Of a DNA stretch of 64,000 bases, positions 45,331-57,825 are shown piece after piece. A program made the translations under genes and the position numbers. Numbering within the stretch: position 1 is the first letter of the stretch; the number at the start of each line of letters is the position of its first letter. The DNA comes from Molossus alvarezi (taxonomy: Eukaryota; Chordata; Mammalia; Chiroptera; Molossidae). Below the pieces are notes generated by a model. It did not search any database, was not told the DNA's origin, and worked only from the letters and a program-made list of their open reading frames with translations. The DNA lies in the NCBI GenBank assembly GCA_037176705.1, contig CM073888.1, positions 43,902,810-43,966,809 of the forward strand, given 5' to 3'.

Positions 45331-46728
45331 TTCTTGGGCACGGCATGTAGAATCATTGAAACACCGCATTGTGTCTCCAGAGCCCTAGTACAGGCAAGAA
45401 TCCAACAAGATGGAATAGAAATGGTCTTTTAATAGTTTTATAGGTTCTTGTTTTATAAGGCTGTCATAAGCTTAAAAAGAAAACAGTCTTTAACGTGGAA
45501 CAGGGGCACAATTATTCAGGATGAGTATAGTACTAAATTTAAAAGTAATCTAGAGAATGCAATAACTGTTACCAGTGGCAATAACAATTGTCAATAACAA
45601 TTGTGATCATAATCTATTAGAAATATTTATAGACTGTTCTCTGAATGTACAGAATTTTTCTCCTGAGAACCCCTTTATTATCGAGTAATTTCCTGAGATG
45701 AGCTGGGCAGTATATATGAATCCCTTTGATGGGATTTTAAAAACACATATATCTTCCCTCCAGGATTTTGTACTCTTCTCTCATGAGATCTCTATCCTGG
45801 TGACCCACTGATAATGGTGAGATGTGTCATATACCTTGGGTTGGGTGGGAAAAAAAATGAGAATAGGTTTCTGCAACCCAAGGAATTGCTACTTTGTTCC
45901 ATCAGTTCTATTACAGCAGTCTAGGTGGGTTAGTTATAAATGAGCATCTCTCCATCCAGTTCAGTTATGTGGGAATATGGTTTAGTGTAGGGAGCACAGA
46001 TATCCTGAGTCCCAATACACAGGCTGACAATAACTGCAAGTAAATACCCAGCTGATCTTCTGTTGTCTCAAATACATCTGTACTGCTTCCCCGTACTATC
46101 AGTTTATCTGTTCCAGAAAGAAGAAACTGAGTTTTAGACTGGTTATAGAAAACTCAAATCAGGAAAGCAAGCAGCATATAGAGAAGTTTATACAATGTAT
46201 TCCAGAACCAATCAAAATGATAGAGAATTAGTTAATATTTGGTATTCAATGCCAATATTATTCTTCCTGAGCACATCTTGAACTTGAAGTTAATCTGTTT
46301 TGCAAACTGTGCACTCCTCTAGATCATTTCAGAATAAACTTCTACTTTTACTACCAACTGGCAATATGCATGGACACTGTAACCTCAGAATCCACTCTCA
46401 TCTAATTCTGATGATTCATAATCAAGGATTCCAAAAAATCATTGCATTTTGATTTTGCCTTATATGTTTTCTGTTCCACCTACAAATTCAGAATTAATTA
46501 AAGAAACTTAGAATAAGAAATACCAAAAATTCAAGATCACTAAATTGACATACTTATTTTTACTCGGATGATAAATTGTGAAATACTTTCAAAGCAGCCA
46601 CTCATAATATTTATATAATTACATTACACAGTATTTGAATCATTATTTATATATAGTCTGAATTAAAAGATTGTGTGTATAGCTTATTTATTTGCATATT
46701 TAAAATGTGCTCTGACATACATTTCTTA
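45331..46728. other. Unassigned sequence
   Basis: No gene or clear repeat is seen across about 1.4 kb. Confidence 0.4.
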
Positions 46729-47097
46729 GCATAGCACAGCAATTTTCAACTAGTGTGCTGGGGCACACTGGTGTACGGCAAGAATATTTATTTGTATTAT
46801 TATTTTTTGTTGTTTGTTTTGTTTTATTTATTTTTTATTTCACAAGCATTTTTAAAGCATGCAATACCCACCTATTAAGTCAGGGGGCACGGACTTGTTT
46901 TCCCTTTGATTGTTAAATATAAAAATGACAACAGCCGACACAATAGCCAACCAGTGTGAATGAATCAAAATTATACCTACTTTTTTTGTCACATTGGCAA
47001 CAATTATAATACAATTTTTGGTGTGCCACAGAGTTTTAGCAATTAGTCTATGTGTGCTATGAGATGACAAAGGTTGAAAATTGTTGCTGGCATAGTA
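46729..47097 (+). mobile_element. Non-autonomous hAT-type DNA transposon (MITE) with 8-bp TSD
   Basis: The element spans 46737-47089 (353 bases). The terminal inverted repeat is cagcaattttcaac on the left, and cagcaacaattttcaac on the right read in reverse, with a 3-base indel. Subterminal 'gtgtgctggggcacactgg' is palindromic. Flanks gcatagca (46729-46736) and gcatagta (47090-47097) are an 8-bp TSD with one mismatch, the hallmark of hAT elements. It has no transposase. Confidence 0.85.
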
Positions 47098-48643
47098 TAT
47101 ATATATATATTTTTTTATTGATTAATTTTTGTTACAAATGATTCTCCTTTTTTCCCCCACTGATTACCCCTCCCCCTTCCCTCCCTGCCCCTTCCCCAGA
47201 TTGTTGTCCATGTCCACTGTTCATGCATACATGCATATAAGTTCTGTGGTTCATCCCTCTCTCACCTCCCCACTCCTTAGGGGATTGTCCTCAAACTGTT
47301 ATGTTCATTATATTCCACAAATCAGTGAGATCATATGAAATTTGTCTTTCTCTGTTTGGCTTGTTTCACTTAGGATGATACTTTCCAGGTCCCTCCATGT
47401 AGTCTCAAAGGATAAGAGATCTTTCTTTCTTACCGCTGCGTAGTACTCCATTGTGTATATGTACCACAGCTTTTTAATCCATTCGTCTACTGATGGGCAC
47501 TTGGGCTGTTTCCAGATCTTAGTGATTGTAAATAGTGCTGCTACAAAGATGGGGGTACATATATTCTTTCTGATTGGTGTTTTATGCTTCGTAGGGTATA
47601 TTCCTAGAAGTGGGATCACTGGGTCAAATGGGAGATCAATTCTTAATTTTTTGAGGTGACACCATATTGTTTTCCATAGTGGCTGCACCAGTCTGCATTC
47701 CCACCAACAGTGTAGTAGAGTCCCCTTTTCTCCACACCCTCGCCAACACTTGTTGTTTGATGATTTGTTGATGGCGGCCATTCTGACAGGTGTGAGGTGA
47801 TACCTCATTGTTGTTTTGATTTGCATCTCTCTGATGATTAGTGATGATGAACATTTCTTCATATGTCTCTTAGCCATTTGTATGTCCTGTTTGGAGAGGT
47901 GTCTATTTAGTTCCTCTGCCCATTTTTTAATTGGATTCTTTGTCTTCCTTTTGTGGAGTTGTATGAGCACTCTATATGTATTGGAAATTAACCCCTTATC
48001 TGATATATCATTGGCAATTATGCTCTCCCATACAGTGGGTAGCCTTTCCGTTTTGATGATTGTATCTTTCGCTGTGCAGAAGCTTTTGAGTTTGATGTAG
48101 TCCCATGTGTTCATTTTCTCCTTTGTTTCTATTGCCTTAGGTGATGTGTCAGTAAAAATTCTGCTGCGTATGATGTCTGAGATTTTGTTGCCCACAGTCT
48201 CCTCTAGGATTTTTATGGATTCATGAGTTACATTTAAGTCTTTTATCCATTTTGAGTTTATTTTGGTGTAGGGTGTAAGTTGATGGTCTAGTTTCATTTT
48301 TCGGCAAGTAGCTGTCCAATTTTCCCAGCACCATTTATTAAAGAGGCTGTCCTTACTCCACTGTATGCTCTTGCCACCTTTGTCAAATATTAATTGAGCA
48401 TATTGCCTAGGGTCCATTTCTGGATTCTCTATTCTGTTCCACTGGTCTATATACCTGTTCTTGTGCCAGTACCAGGCTGTTTTGATTATGGTGGCTTTGT
48501 AGTATAACCTGAAATCTGGTATTGTGATCCCTCCAACTTTGTTCTTCCTTTTCAAGATTGCTGTGGCTATTCGAGGCCTTTTTTGGTTCCATATGAACTT
48601 TTGAAGTAATTGTTCTAATTCTTTGAAGTATGGCATAGTATAT
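47088..48643 (-). mobile_element. Youngest-looking L1 (lineage A), antisense, perfect TSD
   Basis: The L1 spans 47101-48630 (about 1.53 kb): reversed T-rich tail, 3'UTR, ORF2 stop at 47305-47307, and ORF2 C-terminal region. The TSD tggcatagtatat at 47088-47100 and 48631-48643 is identical and overlaps the last bases and TSD of the hAT element. The low number of lesions makes it the most recent L1 of the window. Confidence 0.93.
47305..48636 (-). pseudogene. L1 ORF2 C-terminal fragment, uninterrupted 442 codons
   Basis: One open frame runs from the ATG at 48636 to the family stop, with no shift or premature stop. It begins [20 protein letters not shown] and ends SLICGI. It holds the Cys/His knuckle ([18 protein letters not shown]) and the conserved [18 protein letters not shown] block. 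The endonuclease and RT catalytic regions are absent, so no enzyme activity is expected. The ATG lies in the target-site duplication, so the start is an accident of insertion. It serves as the in-window reference for the other copies. Confidence 0.88.
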
Positions 48644-48724
48644 TTTTAAAGTTCCCATGAAAGTTAGGGTTGACATGCAGGAAAATCACTGGGTCAGTTC
48701 TTAGCATCACCTGTGAGAATCAGT

Positions 48725-48880
48725 AGAGTGGGTACCCTGGTTCACACCCAGACCTGCCAGTAACTAGCTATGGTCAACTTATTTAACCCACTTTGTGCCA
48801 TTACAGAAAGTTTCCCTTTCCGTAATGAACCTAATAACAATACCTACTCAACTGCATTGTATGAAAACAACCCAGGTAAC
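48725..48880 (+). mobile_element. MIR SINE remnant
   Basis: Phrases 'tggttcacacccagacctgc', 'agctatggtcaacttattta', 'ccctttccgtaatgaaccta' and 'acaatacctactcaactgc' follow MIR order. Confidence 0.65.
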
Positions 48881-49184
48881 TTCTCAACAGCTGGTTTTAT
48901 TTCATGGTTGTATGTTACTCAGAGACCTTATTTTAATGAATAATTATTTGAGAACAGTTTCATATTACTACTGCAAACATGGACCAAACATTAAGACCAT
49001 TTCTTCCACTGGCATGAAAGCATCAAGAATTGAGGGAATTAAGTGCATGATTATCCCATCTCCCTAAAATAAACCAAACAACCCTCTTGATTTTAGTTCT
49101 GGTGGAAGTGATCCTCCCTCTGCTCCCAACAACCTTATAGAAATTATCTGAATATTGAGATAGTAAATTAGAAACTATAAAGCT

Positions 49185-49345
49185 AGGTTTTGAAAGAGCA
49201 CAGACTTTGGAATCAATAAGCCTGAATTTTGAGGTGCTTCCTCTTAACAGTTGTGTGATTTGGGGATAAGTTTATTAAATTCTAAATATGGTAATGAGTT
49301 TCGTGTAGGTAAATTTTGGCAAGTGACAGGCACTTGGTATACAGT
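49185..49345 (+). mobile_element. Possible MIR SINE remnant
   Basis: Phrases 'gaaagagcacagactttgga', 'cttaacagttgtgtgatttg' and 'gggataagtttattaaattc' follow MIR order, diverged. Confidence 0.6.
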
Positions 49346-50644
49346 AGTTCTTATGAAGCCATAAATTCTATCCTGAGGTGAACAGAAACTATAATCTATG
49401 CTAGGTATGCCTAGAGATGAAATGGTTTACAGTAAGTTGTTTTTGTGAGTTTTGCTGTAGTGGTTTAGGAAGGTGTTGATCTTAAGTAATTTGGCTGGTT
49501 CTTAACAACATCAAAGTTTATCTTGAAAACCATGTCATTTGTCTGGGAACTTCTCAAAGGCATGATAACATACAACTCTGAGTGTACCGGACATTCTCTG
49601 AGTGTCATGGAGACATTCTTAAACAGCTCTTCATCAGTGAACCAAATTTGGCATGTGTTATAGCCTATGGAAAGGTCTGCGACACAGTGTTACTTGTGAA
49701 TGAAATCTTAGGAGCCATTTCTTACATATCTATTTTTATCAACAGAATCTTTAAAAGATAGGAAATCATAACCCTAAGTAATTAGCTCTCGGTTCACGCA
49801 TACCAGCTCCTGCATAAGAGAGGAGATGTTGTGCCAAAGATCCATTTGCAGAACTAAGAGATCTGAGAGAAATGCCACTTGGAGAAATTATGGCACTTAT
49901 GAGCCATTAGAATGAAGCCTAAACAAATGAGTCAATGTTATGCATGTATTAGATGCACAATTTCCAAAAATGCGATGTTTGCTACACTGTTCATGATTTA
50001 CAACCCAACATGCACATTTATTTTGGTTATGAAGCTTCCACAATATTTTCTCACCAAAATCTTTGCTAAAGTTATAGGGCCCAGCAGTTACCATAATTGC
50101 ATATCAGATGTTCTTAGAAACTTGGCTGTGAATGCACAGTAGAAGTTGCCATTCTTTATTGCCTGGAAGCTGCAATAAGGTCTTTAACAAAGCACCTGAT
50201 TTCTGTCACTAGTAACTAGTCCAGGGCATTCAGTTTCATTGAGCCACTTCTTGCTATCTGAGCAAAAATATACACAAACAAAAGAACTTGGCATTGCTTT
50301 TAGGGATAAAAGTTTACAATATCAACTACATAATAAAGCATAAAAATAAAATTAAAGCGACTTTTCTGATTGATAAAGCAAGACTTATTCAAGGAAAACA
50401 GTAATCTTAATGTTCACGTTGTAGAAACAATACAAGTGCTAATCTTACTCCCTTCTAATGCACATTCACTGGCCACATATTAATTTTTGGGTCTTTCATA
50501 TGTATTTGTAACATAAAGATAGAAAGAACACAGTCTCCTTGCCTCTCCAAACATCACACAAAACCTTGGTTCATATCCTTACAGCTGACTCTGCCTCTAT
50601 AAAGTCAACAGCTAGCAATTTATCATGAAACTACTAGATAATTA
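49346..50644. other. Unassigned sequence
   Basis: The overlapping frames near 49897-50142 on both strands show no known domain. No clear repeat is seen. Confidence 0.4.
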
Positions 50645-51003
50645 AAACATTTTTCCAATATAAAAAATAATATGTCATCATCTTAGAAAAATTAAGAGTG
50701 AAAAGTATAAAAAAAATAAAAATCATCCCTAAGCTTATCATCCTAAGATATCCAACATCACATTTTGATATGTTTTCTTTCCATTCCTTTTTTTATGCAT
50801 ACATATTTTTCTCTGATAAATTTGAGATCATGCTGTATATCTTTCTTTTATTTACTTTGGTGCAATACCAGAAACGTTTCTATTGCTATATCATGATTTA
50901 TAATAGCTGTAGAATATTTCATTGTATAAATGACTATATTTTACTGAAATTTTCTACATTATTAAATATTCTGTATTTCCAGATGATTAAATATGTTCTA
51001 TTA
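50645..51003 (-). mobile_element. Ancient L1 3' remnant (antisense)
   Basis: The layout (caacatcacattttgatatg, tttatgcatacatatttttc, gagatcatgctgtatatctt, gtagaatatttcattgtata) matches the reversed 3' region of old L1M elements. Confidence 0.5.
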
Positions 51004-51430
51004 CAAGTGAGACAGCCTGAGCCTACCCTGATAAGACTGGAATTTCCATTGAGACTTCCTCGACCCTAACACATGTGCAGTTCAGCCCCAGAACAACTCT
51101 TGCATTACCTTACCCTCATTATAATAGTAAAAAAACACACACTCCTGGGTGGAGAATTAACATGCTAATGAGACACAGAACACATGAGCAAGCATGTAGT
51201 TGTACTGTGTGTGCAAGCAAGCACAGAAGGGTTCCTGCTTCAACTTTAAAATTTCTCCCTGGCCTTTGTTCAGAGAGCAGCATTTTCATTTTCCCTTTGA
51301 ATGGCGTCCGCCTCGTGTACCCGAGCTGTAACAAACTTCTCTTCTGAGCATTAGTTTTTGTGGTGAACTTTCTTGATTTCTATCTCAGGAGTTCCCGAGG
51401 ACCCCAGATGCTGGTAATACAAATAGAGGC
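51004..51430 (+). mobile_element. Possible ERV LTR remnant
   Basis: It holds 'gagaattaacatgctaatga', a common U3 phrase, and later 'gtgtacccgagctgtaacaa' with 'cttctcttctgagcatta' and 'ttcccgaggacccca', which resemble R/U5 of an ERV1-type LTR. A clear AATAAA and TG...CA ends are lacking. Confidence 0.4.
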
Positions 51431-52012
51431 TAACACCAACACAAGTCTTTATAACACCGATGATTTCTTTAAGTGATGTTCCTGAAATGTCCTAAACATG
51501 GAATTATTAGGTAAAAAAGTATAAATAAATGATTCTTGATCAATGAATGACAAATGAACTTAGAATTCACATATAATAAGTTGATTCTTCATATTTCTCT
51601 CTTTCTGAGGGATTTCTGTTTTGAATAACTCACCACATAGAGGACATACATTGCTAAGGGAACTCAAGAGAGAAAAATCCTTTAGAACTTGGGTTCTCTG
51701 TGTAGTCACCTCTTTATACTGAAGCTTCCTCCCCTGATGCCTATAGACCTTAAATATGAATCTGACTTATTCCATTTGATTATAATACAGTGGTTTAAGT
51801 TTATTCTCAGATGCTGTATTTAAAATGTCATGATTTGAATGATGTAGTACCATGTTCATTAAAGGTTAGTAGGTACTTGTGACTGGTCAGCCTAGTTGCT
51901 GAATGTCTAGCAAATCTTACAAAGAATCAGGATTATACCCAATTAACATTTTTTTAAAATACTCAACTTCCATGAGCTGAGCACACACTTTATGTTTATT
52001 TATTTATTTTTG
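51431..52012. other. Unassigned sequence
   Basis: No gene or clear repeat is seen. Confidence 0.4.
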
Positions 52013-52333
52013 TATTGATTTTTTTAGAGAGAGAGAGGAAAGGAAAGAAAGATAGAGATGCCCTGGCCAGTTTGGCTCAGCGGTTGAGCGTTGGCCTGCA
52101 GACCAGAGAGTCCCAGGTTTGGTTCCCACTAGGGGCATGTACCATACACACACACAAAAAGAAAAGAAATATAGAGACATTGATGTGAGAGAGATACATC
52201 AATCGGCTGCCTCCTGCACACCTGCTACTGGGGATCCAGCCTGCTACCCAGGCATGTGGCCTGACCAGGAATCAAACCAGGACTTTTCAGTCCATGGGAT
52301 GACGTTCGGTCCACTGAGCCACACTGGTAGGGC
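52013..52333 (-). mobile_element. Older tRNA-SINE, antisense, split by a short SINE
   Basis: The left piece (tattgatttttttagagaga) and right piece (gacattgatgtgagagagat through ccacactggtagggc) form one SINE like that at 21983-22181. A head-only SINE at 52060-52165 is inserted in its body. Confidence 0.85.
52047..52177 (+). mobile_element. Head-only short SINE with TSD, nested in older SINE
   Basis: The insert 52060-52165 starts gccctggccagtttggctca, has B-box-like aggtttggttcccac, and stops after gggcatgtacc with a CA/A-rich tail. The TSD is gaaagatagaga (52047-52058) versus gaaatatagaga (52166-52177), one mismatch. The insert is about 106 bases. Confidence 0.85.
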
Positions 52334-52744
52334 AAATTAACACTTTTTAAATAGGGCTTGTTTTCTCTCCTAGGCAGCCTGATTCCAACTCTGTAAAAGG
52401 AAAACATGTGCAATTACCAGATTCTACAACTGCTGGTTTGCTGAACACAGTGACCTGGATAGCTTGGCCATCCTGACCTTGGCTATGGTTTTCTGACCAG
52501 ATGGCCAGGATTCAGTTTTAGCAGGGACTCAGGATGCTTAGACACACCCTCTCTTCCTCTCTACTGGCAGCATGGCCAACCTGCCTGAGGGAAGAGGGCT
52601 GTGCTGGGGTGTCTTTCCTGCCTTTCTTCCTGGGCCTGGGGATAATGCCTCTTGGCAACAGAGAGCTGCTTGTATAAATCCCACCCGTGTTGCCTCTAGG
52701 AGGCAGGGTGGGGTACTCCTGTTAAGCATGTCAGGCCACATGGG
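52334..52744. other. Unassigned sequence
   Basis: Somewhat GC-richer than its surroundings. No gene or clear repeat is seen. Confidence 0.4.
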
Positions 52745-52905
52745 TTCATAACCCTACTTTCACTCACATGAATGTTATGACCATGGGTAAGCTACGTAAC
52801 CCATCAGCCACATTGTGTCCCTATTTCCTCATTCTTACAAGAGGGATCATGGTAACAGTAATACCAAATAAAGATAAAAGCATGTAGAGGGTATAGAACC
52901 ATGAC
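52745..52905 (+). mobile_element. MIR SINE remnant
   Basis: Phrases 'atgaccatgggtaagctacg', 'tccctatttcctcattctta' and 'agagggatcatggtaacagt' follow MIR order. Confidence 0.7.
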
Positions 52906-54614
52906 TGCTTAAAAAAAGCAAACTGTTAGTTTTAGAAGAAAAAGAACTTACTTAGTCATACCTTCAGAAATATAAACAACCTGAAATTGAGTTTATATGT
53001 CTTAATTCATGCACTCACGCATGCATTTATTCACTCAACAAGCACTGTACTCTGCTTAGTGCTAAGATAGGAGAAGGTAAGACAGGCACATGAAGAATGA
53101 GGTTGTGTGTGTAAAAGAATACATTGTGCTTGTACTCAATAAGTGACACTGTGATTATTACAAAATCCTAATATCCCTGTGTGTTATAAATAATCATGTT
53201 ACAGACACTGTGAACTATAAATTGTTATTCTACATCAAAACATTTTAGAATAAACTTGGACCTAGATGAGGTGTGGATTCGGTGGTGCTAAGAAACTTTG
53301 CACCTTAGTTCTTACTCTCTGGCTCCAATAGTAAGATACACTGTACATTTTAATCAAGTTGATAAATTGCTGACCTGGGGAAAATCTGTGTGTTAGAGAA
53401 AGAAATGTTTTATTAGAAAGATCTATTTATTTGTTGCAGTGCTTGGTTTGCAAGTCATATTTGTAGGTAAATCATAGGGTGAGGTGGGGTGGGGAGAGCA
53501 TGAGGAGGTAAATGAGTTCTCCTGGGTGTGGGATGTTCCACGCAGGATTGATGTAGTTTCTAAAATGAATGTCAGTAGAAGGTGAAAAGTCAGAACAGCA
53601 TTAGACGACATAATAGACATGTGAAAAAGTGAACAATACTTGCTATCTGGTAGTCTATGAAGAAATAAAATTTTATGTGGTTGAAGAAAAAAAAGTTTGT
53701 CTGGATCTAGCCTCTGATTAAATTCAGCTGCAAGCTAAAAATACTTTTCCTAAAGAGAATAAAAGAAACATGATTATCTATATAAATAGGGGCTATATAA
53801 TTGCATGGCACTAAAATCTGATGGTGAGGTAAGATTGGTTAAAGCATATCCAATAGAAATATTGAAAATGTGATAGTTAGAAGGCAGGCTAAATTTCAAG
53901 AAGATAGCTTAGACAAATTTGGCCACAGATACAATATTTTATTGGATGTTCTAATTCCATTACACAATTCATCCAAGTGAATCCCAAATTTTATATTTGA
54001 TTTTTATGTTTATTGTAGATGGTAACATTAGCTAGGAGCCAGATTCCCAGCCAAACAGAGATAAAGGACAGCAGAGTTTTATCTTCATGTCCACGTGGAG
54101 CTTGTCTCTAAAGTCTCTCATGGCTCTTGATGAGATCTCTGTTGTCATGTTAGCTCAAGCTAATGGGACTTCTGTAGTCCTATGCTTCTGAACTTTCAAC
54201 ATATCCTGTCAATTTGTTTGATTGATGTTCTGATTGTTCTTGTTGAAGAGAACAGGATCTTCTGCCAAGTTAAGCAACACCCATTTTTCCCTCCATGATC
54301 ACTGCTCAGACACTTGGAATGAACCTCATGCTAATTCCCAGAATCCTTTTAACTAAAAACAGTTTGATTGATAAATTTGGGTTTATATATACCTTTACCC
54401 ACTTTCCAAGTGTTCATTATATAGGTCATATTTATAGGTTTTAAAATACTTTTCTACACATTTACCCTAATATTTTACACTGAAATCACCTTTGCCTAAC
54501 CCTACAATTTTTAAAGTACACTGCCTCCCAGACATACTTATTTATTATACTTTATATAATTATTCAAATTATTTATATTTTAAAAATAATCATTATAAGT
54601 TACTAGTACATGCC
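52906..54614. other. Largely unassigned sequence
   Basis: At 53020-53090 'tgcatttattcactcaacaa' and 'gcttagtgctaagatag' suggest an L2/MIR-type end. The remainder shows no gene, structured RNA or named repeat. Confidence 0.35.
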
Positions 54615-54745
54615 CTATGCTTAATTATTTACATATAATCTCACTGAGTCATCATAACAGCTCCTGAAAAAGTACCGAGTTTCAAAGAACAAGAGACAGA
54701 AATCAGACTCAAACATATGTCTTTCAGATTTTAATGCCAGCGTAT
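54615..54745 (-). mobile_element. Possible MIR SINE (antisense)
   Basis: The plus strand 'ataatctcactgagtcatca', 'acagctcctgaaaaagtacc' and 'aaatcagactcaaacatatg' is the reversed order of a diverged MIR-type element. Confidence 0.5.
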
Positions 54746-56418
54746 TTCACAACAATATGCTATTGCAATCAACTCATTTCAGTTCCAACTAAGGGGAAAG
54801 GTATTTGACAAACCTAAATCTGTCAGAGTTTATCAACAATGGATTGCTGGTGATGCTACTCCTGGAACCAAATCATTATCAATCATTAAATGATGTTCCA
54901 TGCCAAGTTATTTCAGTAGAGAGTTTTCAATGCACGAGACATTTTCCTATGTTTCATTGAAATAACATTTTTTTTTTTTTTTTGGATCCTGATAATGGAA
55001 AAAGCAGGGAACAAAACTCATGGAAGACTTCATAAAACATTACACTGTTTCACTAGACGAGGCACAAAAAGAAAACTGGAATTTACTGATTCCAGTCACC
55101 TTCTTTGGCTAACACATATACTATAAGGTACATGTAACATGAAACTTCATTATTTAGTTATTTATTTATACAGTACTGATGTCTTGAGTCCTGACTCTAT
55201 TGTTTGGCACTATGTCAAAGCCATGATGAGCAGGATACTTGGATACAAAAGGACTTGCCATGACTTGAGTTTAAAATACAGATTTCTAAGCTTCATCCTC
55301 ACTAATTTTGATGTAGTAGATAGGACAGCAACCCAAGCATCTTTATTTACAATAAGCCCCTCCGGTGTCTCTGATGTTGATTGATTAAGATTATTCTCTG
55401 AACAGCAAAGATCTAGGGGGGAATATAGACAAATAAACAATTACAATGAAATAAAAGTTCTAAGGTGGTGGTAACCACATTGTACTGTGGGATACATGAG
55501 TATCTTCTAGCATAGGTTTGAGTTAAGAGAAAAAAATTAATAGTTTCAAGTCTTTCTGTGGTGTCTCAATTTGCATCGAGGTTTTCTATCACAACCACTG
55601 ATGAACCATCTTATAAAAAACATGAATATACAAAATAAATGAAAATAATAAATCAAGGAAAGGTTGGTGAAGAATCCAGTCTGGAGGCAAACATGTACCA
55701 GGAAACAAAAGGAAGTTTCCTAAAAGAGCTTCATATTTTGGAATAAATGAATGAGAGCCAAACTCAACAAAATAAGCATTCAAATGGTAAATACTGATGT
55801 GGTTCAAGACACACGACCCCAAAATATGACACTTTGTTGTATTAAATATTTTGAAAAAGAGTTTGAGAAAGCAGCAGAAGTAGGAAGGTCACACTGATCT
55901 GTCTACCTCTTTCCTTTGAAACAGGCATTAAAACCCTCATGTGAGTGGTGCCCTTCCTATACTTGGAGATGCATCTTTGCTAAACTAGAAGAATCCAAAC
56001 ATCTAGAAGAATCCAAACAAACAGGCCTTGCTAAACTTTCCCCAATTTACTGTAATTATCTCATACTCTTTGACCTATCATAGTCCTTCACGTTTATCTG
56101 CTCTTCATCAAACCTAGCATGACAATACTCAGGTCTGTTTCTTTTAGTCCTCATTTCCTATAAAGTCACCTGCGTCATGTAAAATTATATTAAATAACTT
56201 CGTATGTTTTCCATTTTTTAATCGAACAGTTTAATTTCAGATTCATCAAGGGAGGATTGAGGAAAATTTTTATTCCCCTATAATGCAGAGCAACACAATG
56301 AGACAAAAAAAAAAAACAAAAAAAAACAAAAAAACAAGCAAAATACACAGCTAAAAATACAGTGATCGATGTGGAAGAAGGCTTCAGTGTATGAAAATAC
56401 AAAAGACCCTAAGATTAA
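54746..56418. other. Unassigned sequence with homopolymers
   Basis: It contains a T-run near 54968-54983 and an A-rich stretch near 56305-56342. No gene or named repeat is seen. Confidence 0.4.
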
Positions 56419-56545
56419 AGGTACAGAAGAAGCCCTGGCCAGTTTGGCTCTGCGGTTGAGCGTCGAGAGTCCTGAACCAGAGAGTCCCAGGTTCAGTTCC
56501 TGCTAGGGGCATGTACTACCAAAAAAAAAAAAAGATACAGAAGAA
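56419..56545 (+). mobile_element. Head-only short SINE with TSD
   Basis: The insert 56432-56532 starts gccctggccagtttggctct, has B-box-like aggttcagttcctgc, and stops after ggggcatgtactacc with an A-tail of about 13. The TSD is aggtacagaagaa (56419-56431) versus agatacagaagaa (56533-56545), one mismatch. Confidence 0.88.
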
Positions 56546-57436
56546 AGAATAATAAATGTGCAGGTCAGATAAAGAAGAACCAAAACAATGATACACACTG
56601 TTGGGGAAGTAGAGAACACCATCAATCGAAGATAAAATATTCAAATATAGAATTTAAGAAAGTGTTTCTGGAATGAGAAGAAATTATAATATTTAGATTT
56701 GAGATTTTAAGTTTTAGGGGGGGAAAAAATCAAGTTTTTGAGCTTCATAGATAAAGAATATCAGTGCAAACACATACCAGGAAATTGCCACTCCTGAGAA
56801 AAAAAGGACATAATATCAATGTCAGAAAACAATCTACAATGAAGATTAGATCTTAATATTTATTTATGAAATGACATCAAAATTATTAAGGCAAAATCTG
56901 CAGGAAATACTAGAATGAATAAATATACAAATTAAGTAGACAAAATATATGAAGAGACATAAAGAACCTATATAAAAATTAATAAAACAAAAGGTGTATA
57001 TATGTATTTGGGCATGAATATATGTATATCTATCTTCTGAGAACTGCTTTAACTTGATCTCATTCTATTTTCATTATTTACTAAATAATCTGCAATTTTA
57101 ATTTTAACTTCCATTTTGAATGAGATTATTAAGAGAGGGACTTTTTTTGTATTGCATTTTTATTATCCCTTGTTAATTAAAATCAAAATTTATACTTTGG
57201 TCTGTACTTAAATTTAGAAATTCCCAAGGTAATCTTAGTGGATTAATTTATAACAATGTTATATGTATACAAATTCCCTTATGATATATTTATACACACA
57301 TCTATAATATATCAAAGACTTGTTATAAATATATACATATATTCATAACATTTCCCTTAATTACACATACATCCATGTCAAAGGCTATAACCTGAAAATA
57401 TATAATAACTCTTTTTTGTTTCAATTTATTAAAAAT
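56546..57436. other. AT-rich unassigned sequence
   Basis: No gene or named repeat is seen; TATA-type steps are frequent at 57240-57350. Confidence 0.4.
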
Positions 57437-57710
57437 GGGTCATAAGCCCTGGCCGGTTTGGCTCAGCGGTTGGAGCGTCAGCCTGCGGTACAGAGAGACC
57501 CGGGTTCGGTTCCCACTGGGGGCATGTACCTCGGTTGCAGTTTGTCCCCGGCCCTGGTTGGTCGTGCGGGTGGCAGCCACTCGATGTGTCCCTTCACATC
57601 GATGTTTCTCTCTCTCTCTCTCTCTTCCTCTCTCTCCCTCCCGCTCTATCTGAACAAAAAATGGAAAAAATGTCCTCGGGTGAGGATAAAAAAAAAAAAA
57701 GGGTCATAAG
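57437..57710 (+). mobile_element. Young VES-type SINE with TSD
   Basis: The SINE runs 57446-57700 with head gccctggccggtttggctca, B box gggttcggttcccac, the variant ggggcatgtacctcggttgc, a (CT)n run, and tail gtgaggataaaaa. The TSD gggtcataag is at 57437-57446 and 57701-57710, identical. Its ggggcatgtacc variant is the same as in two of the short head-only SINEs, but here the body follows. Confidence 0.94.
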
Positions 57711-57825
57711 TTAGGTCACAATTAGTAATAGTTCAGTAATTGCTAAAATTTCAATGTAGTGCAAAGTTTAGACTCTGTTATAAAAATTTTATAATATATA
57801 AAATTATTTCTCATTTAAAATCTTT

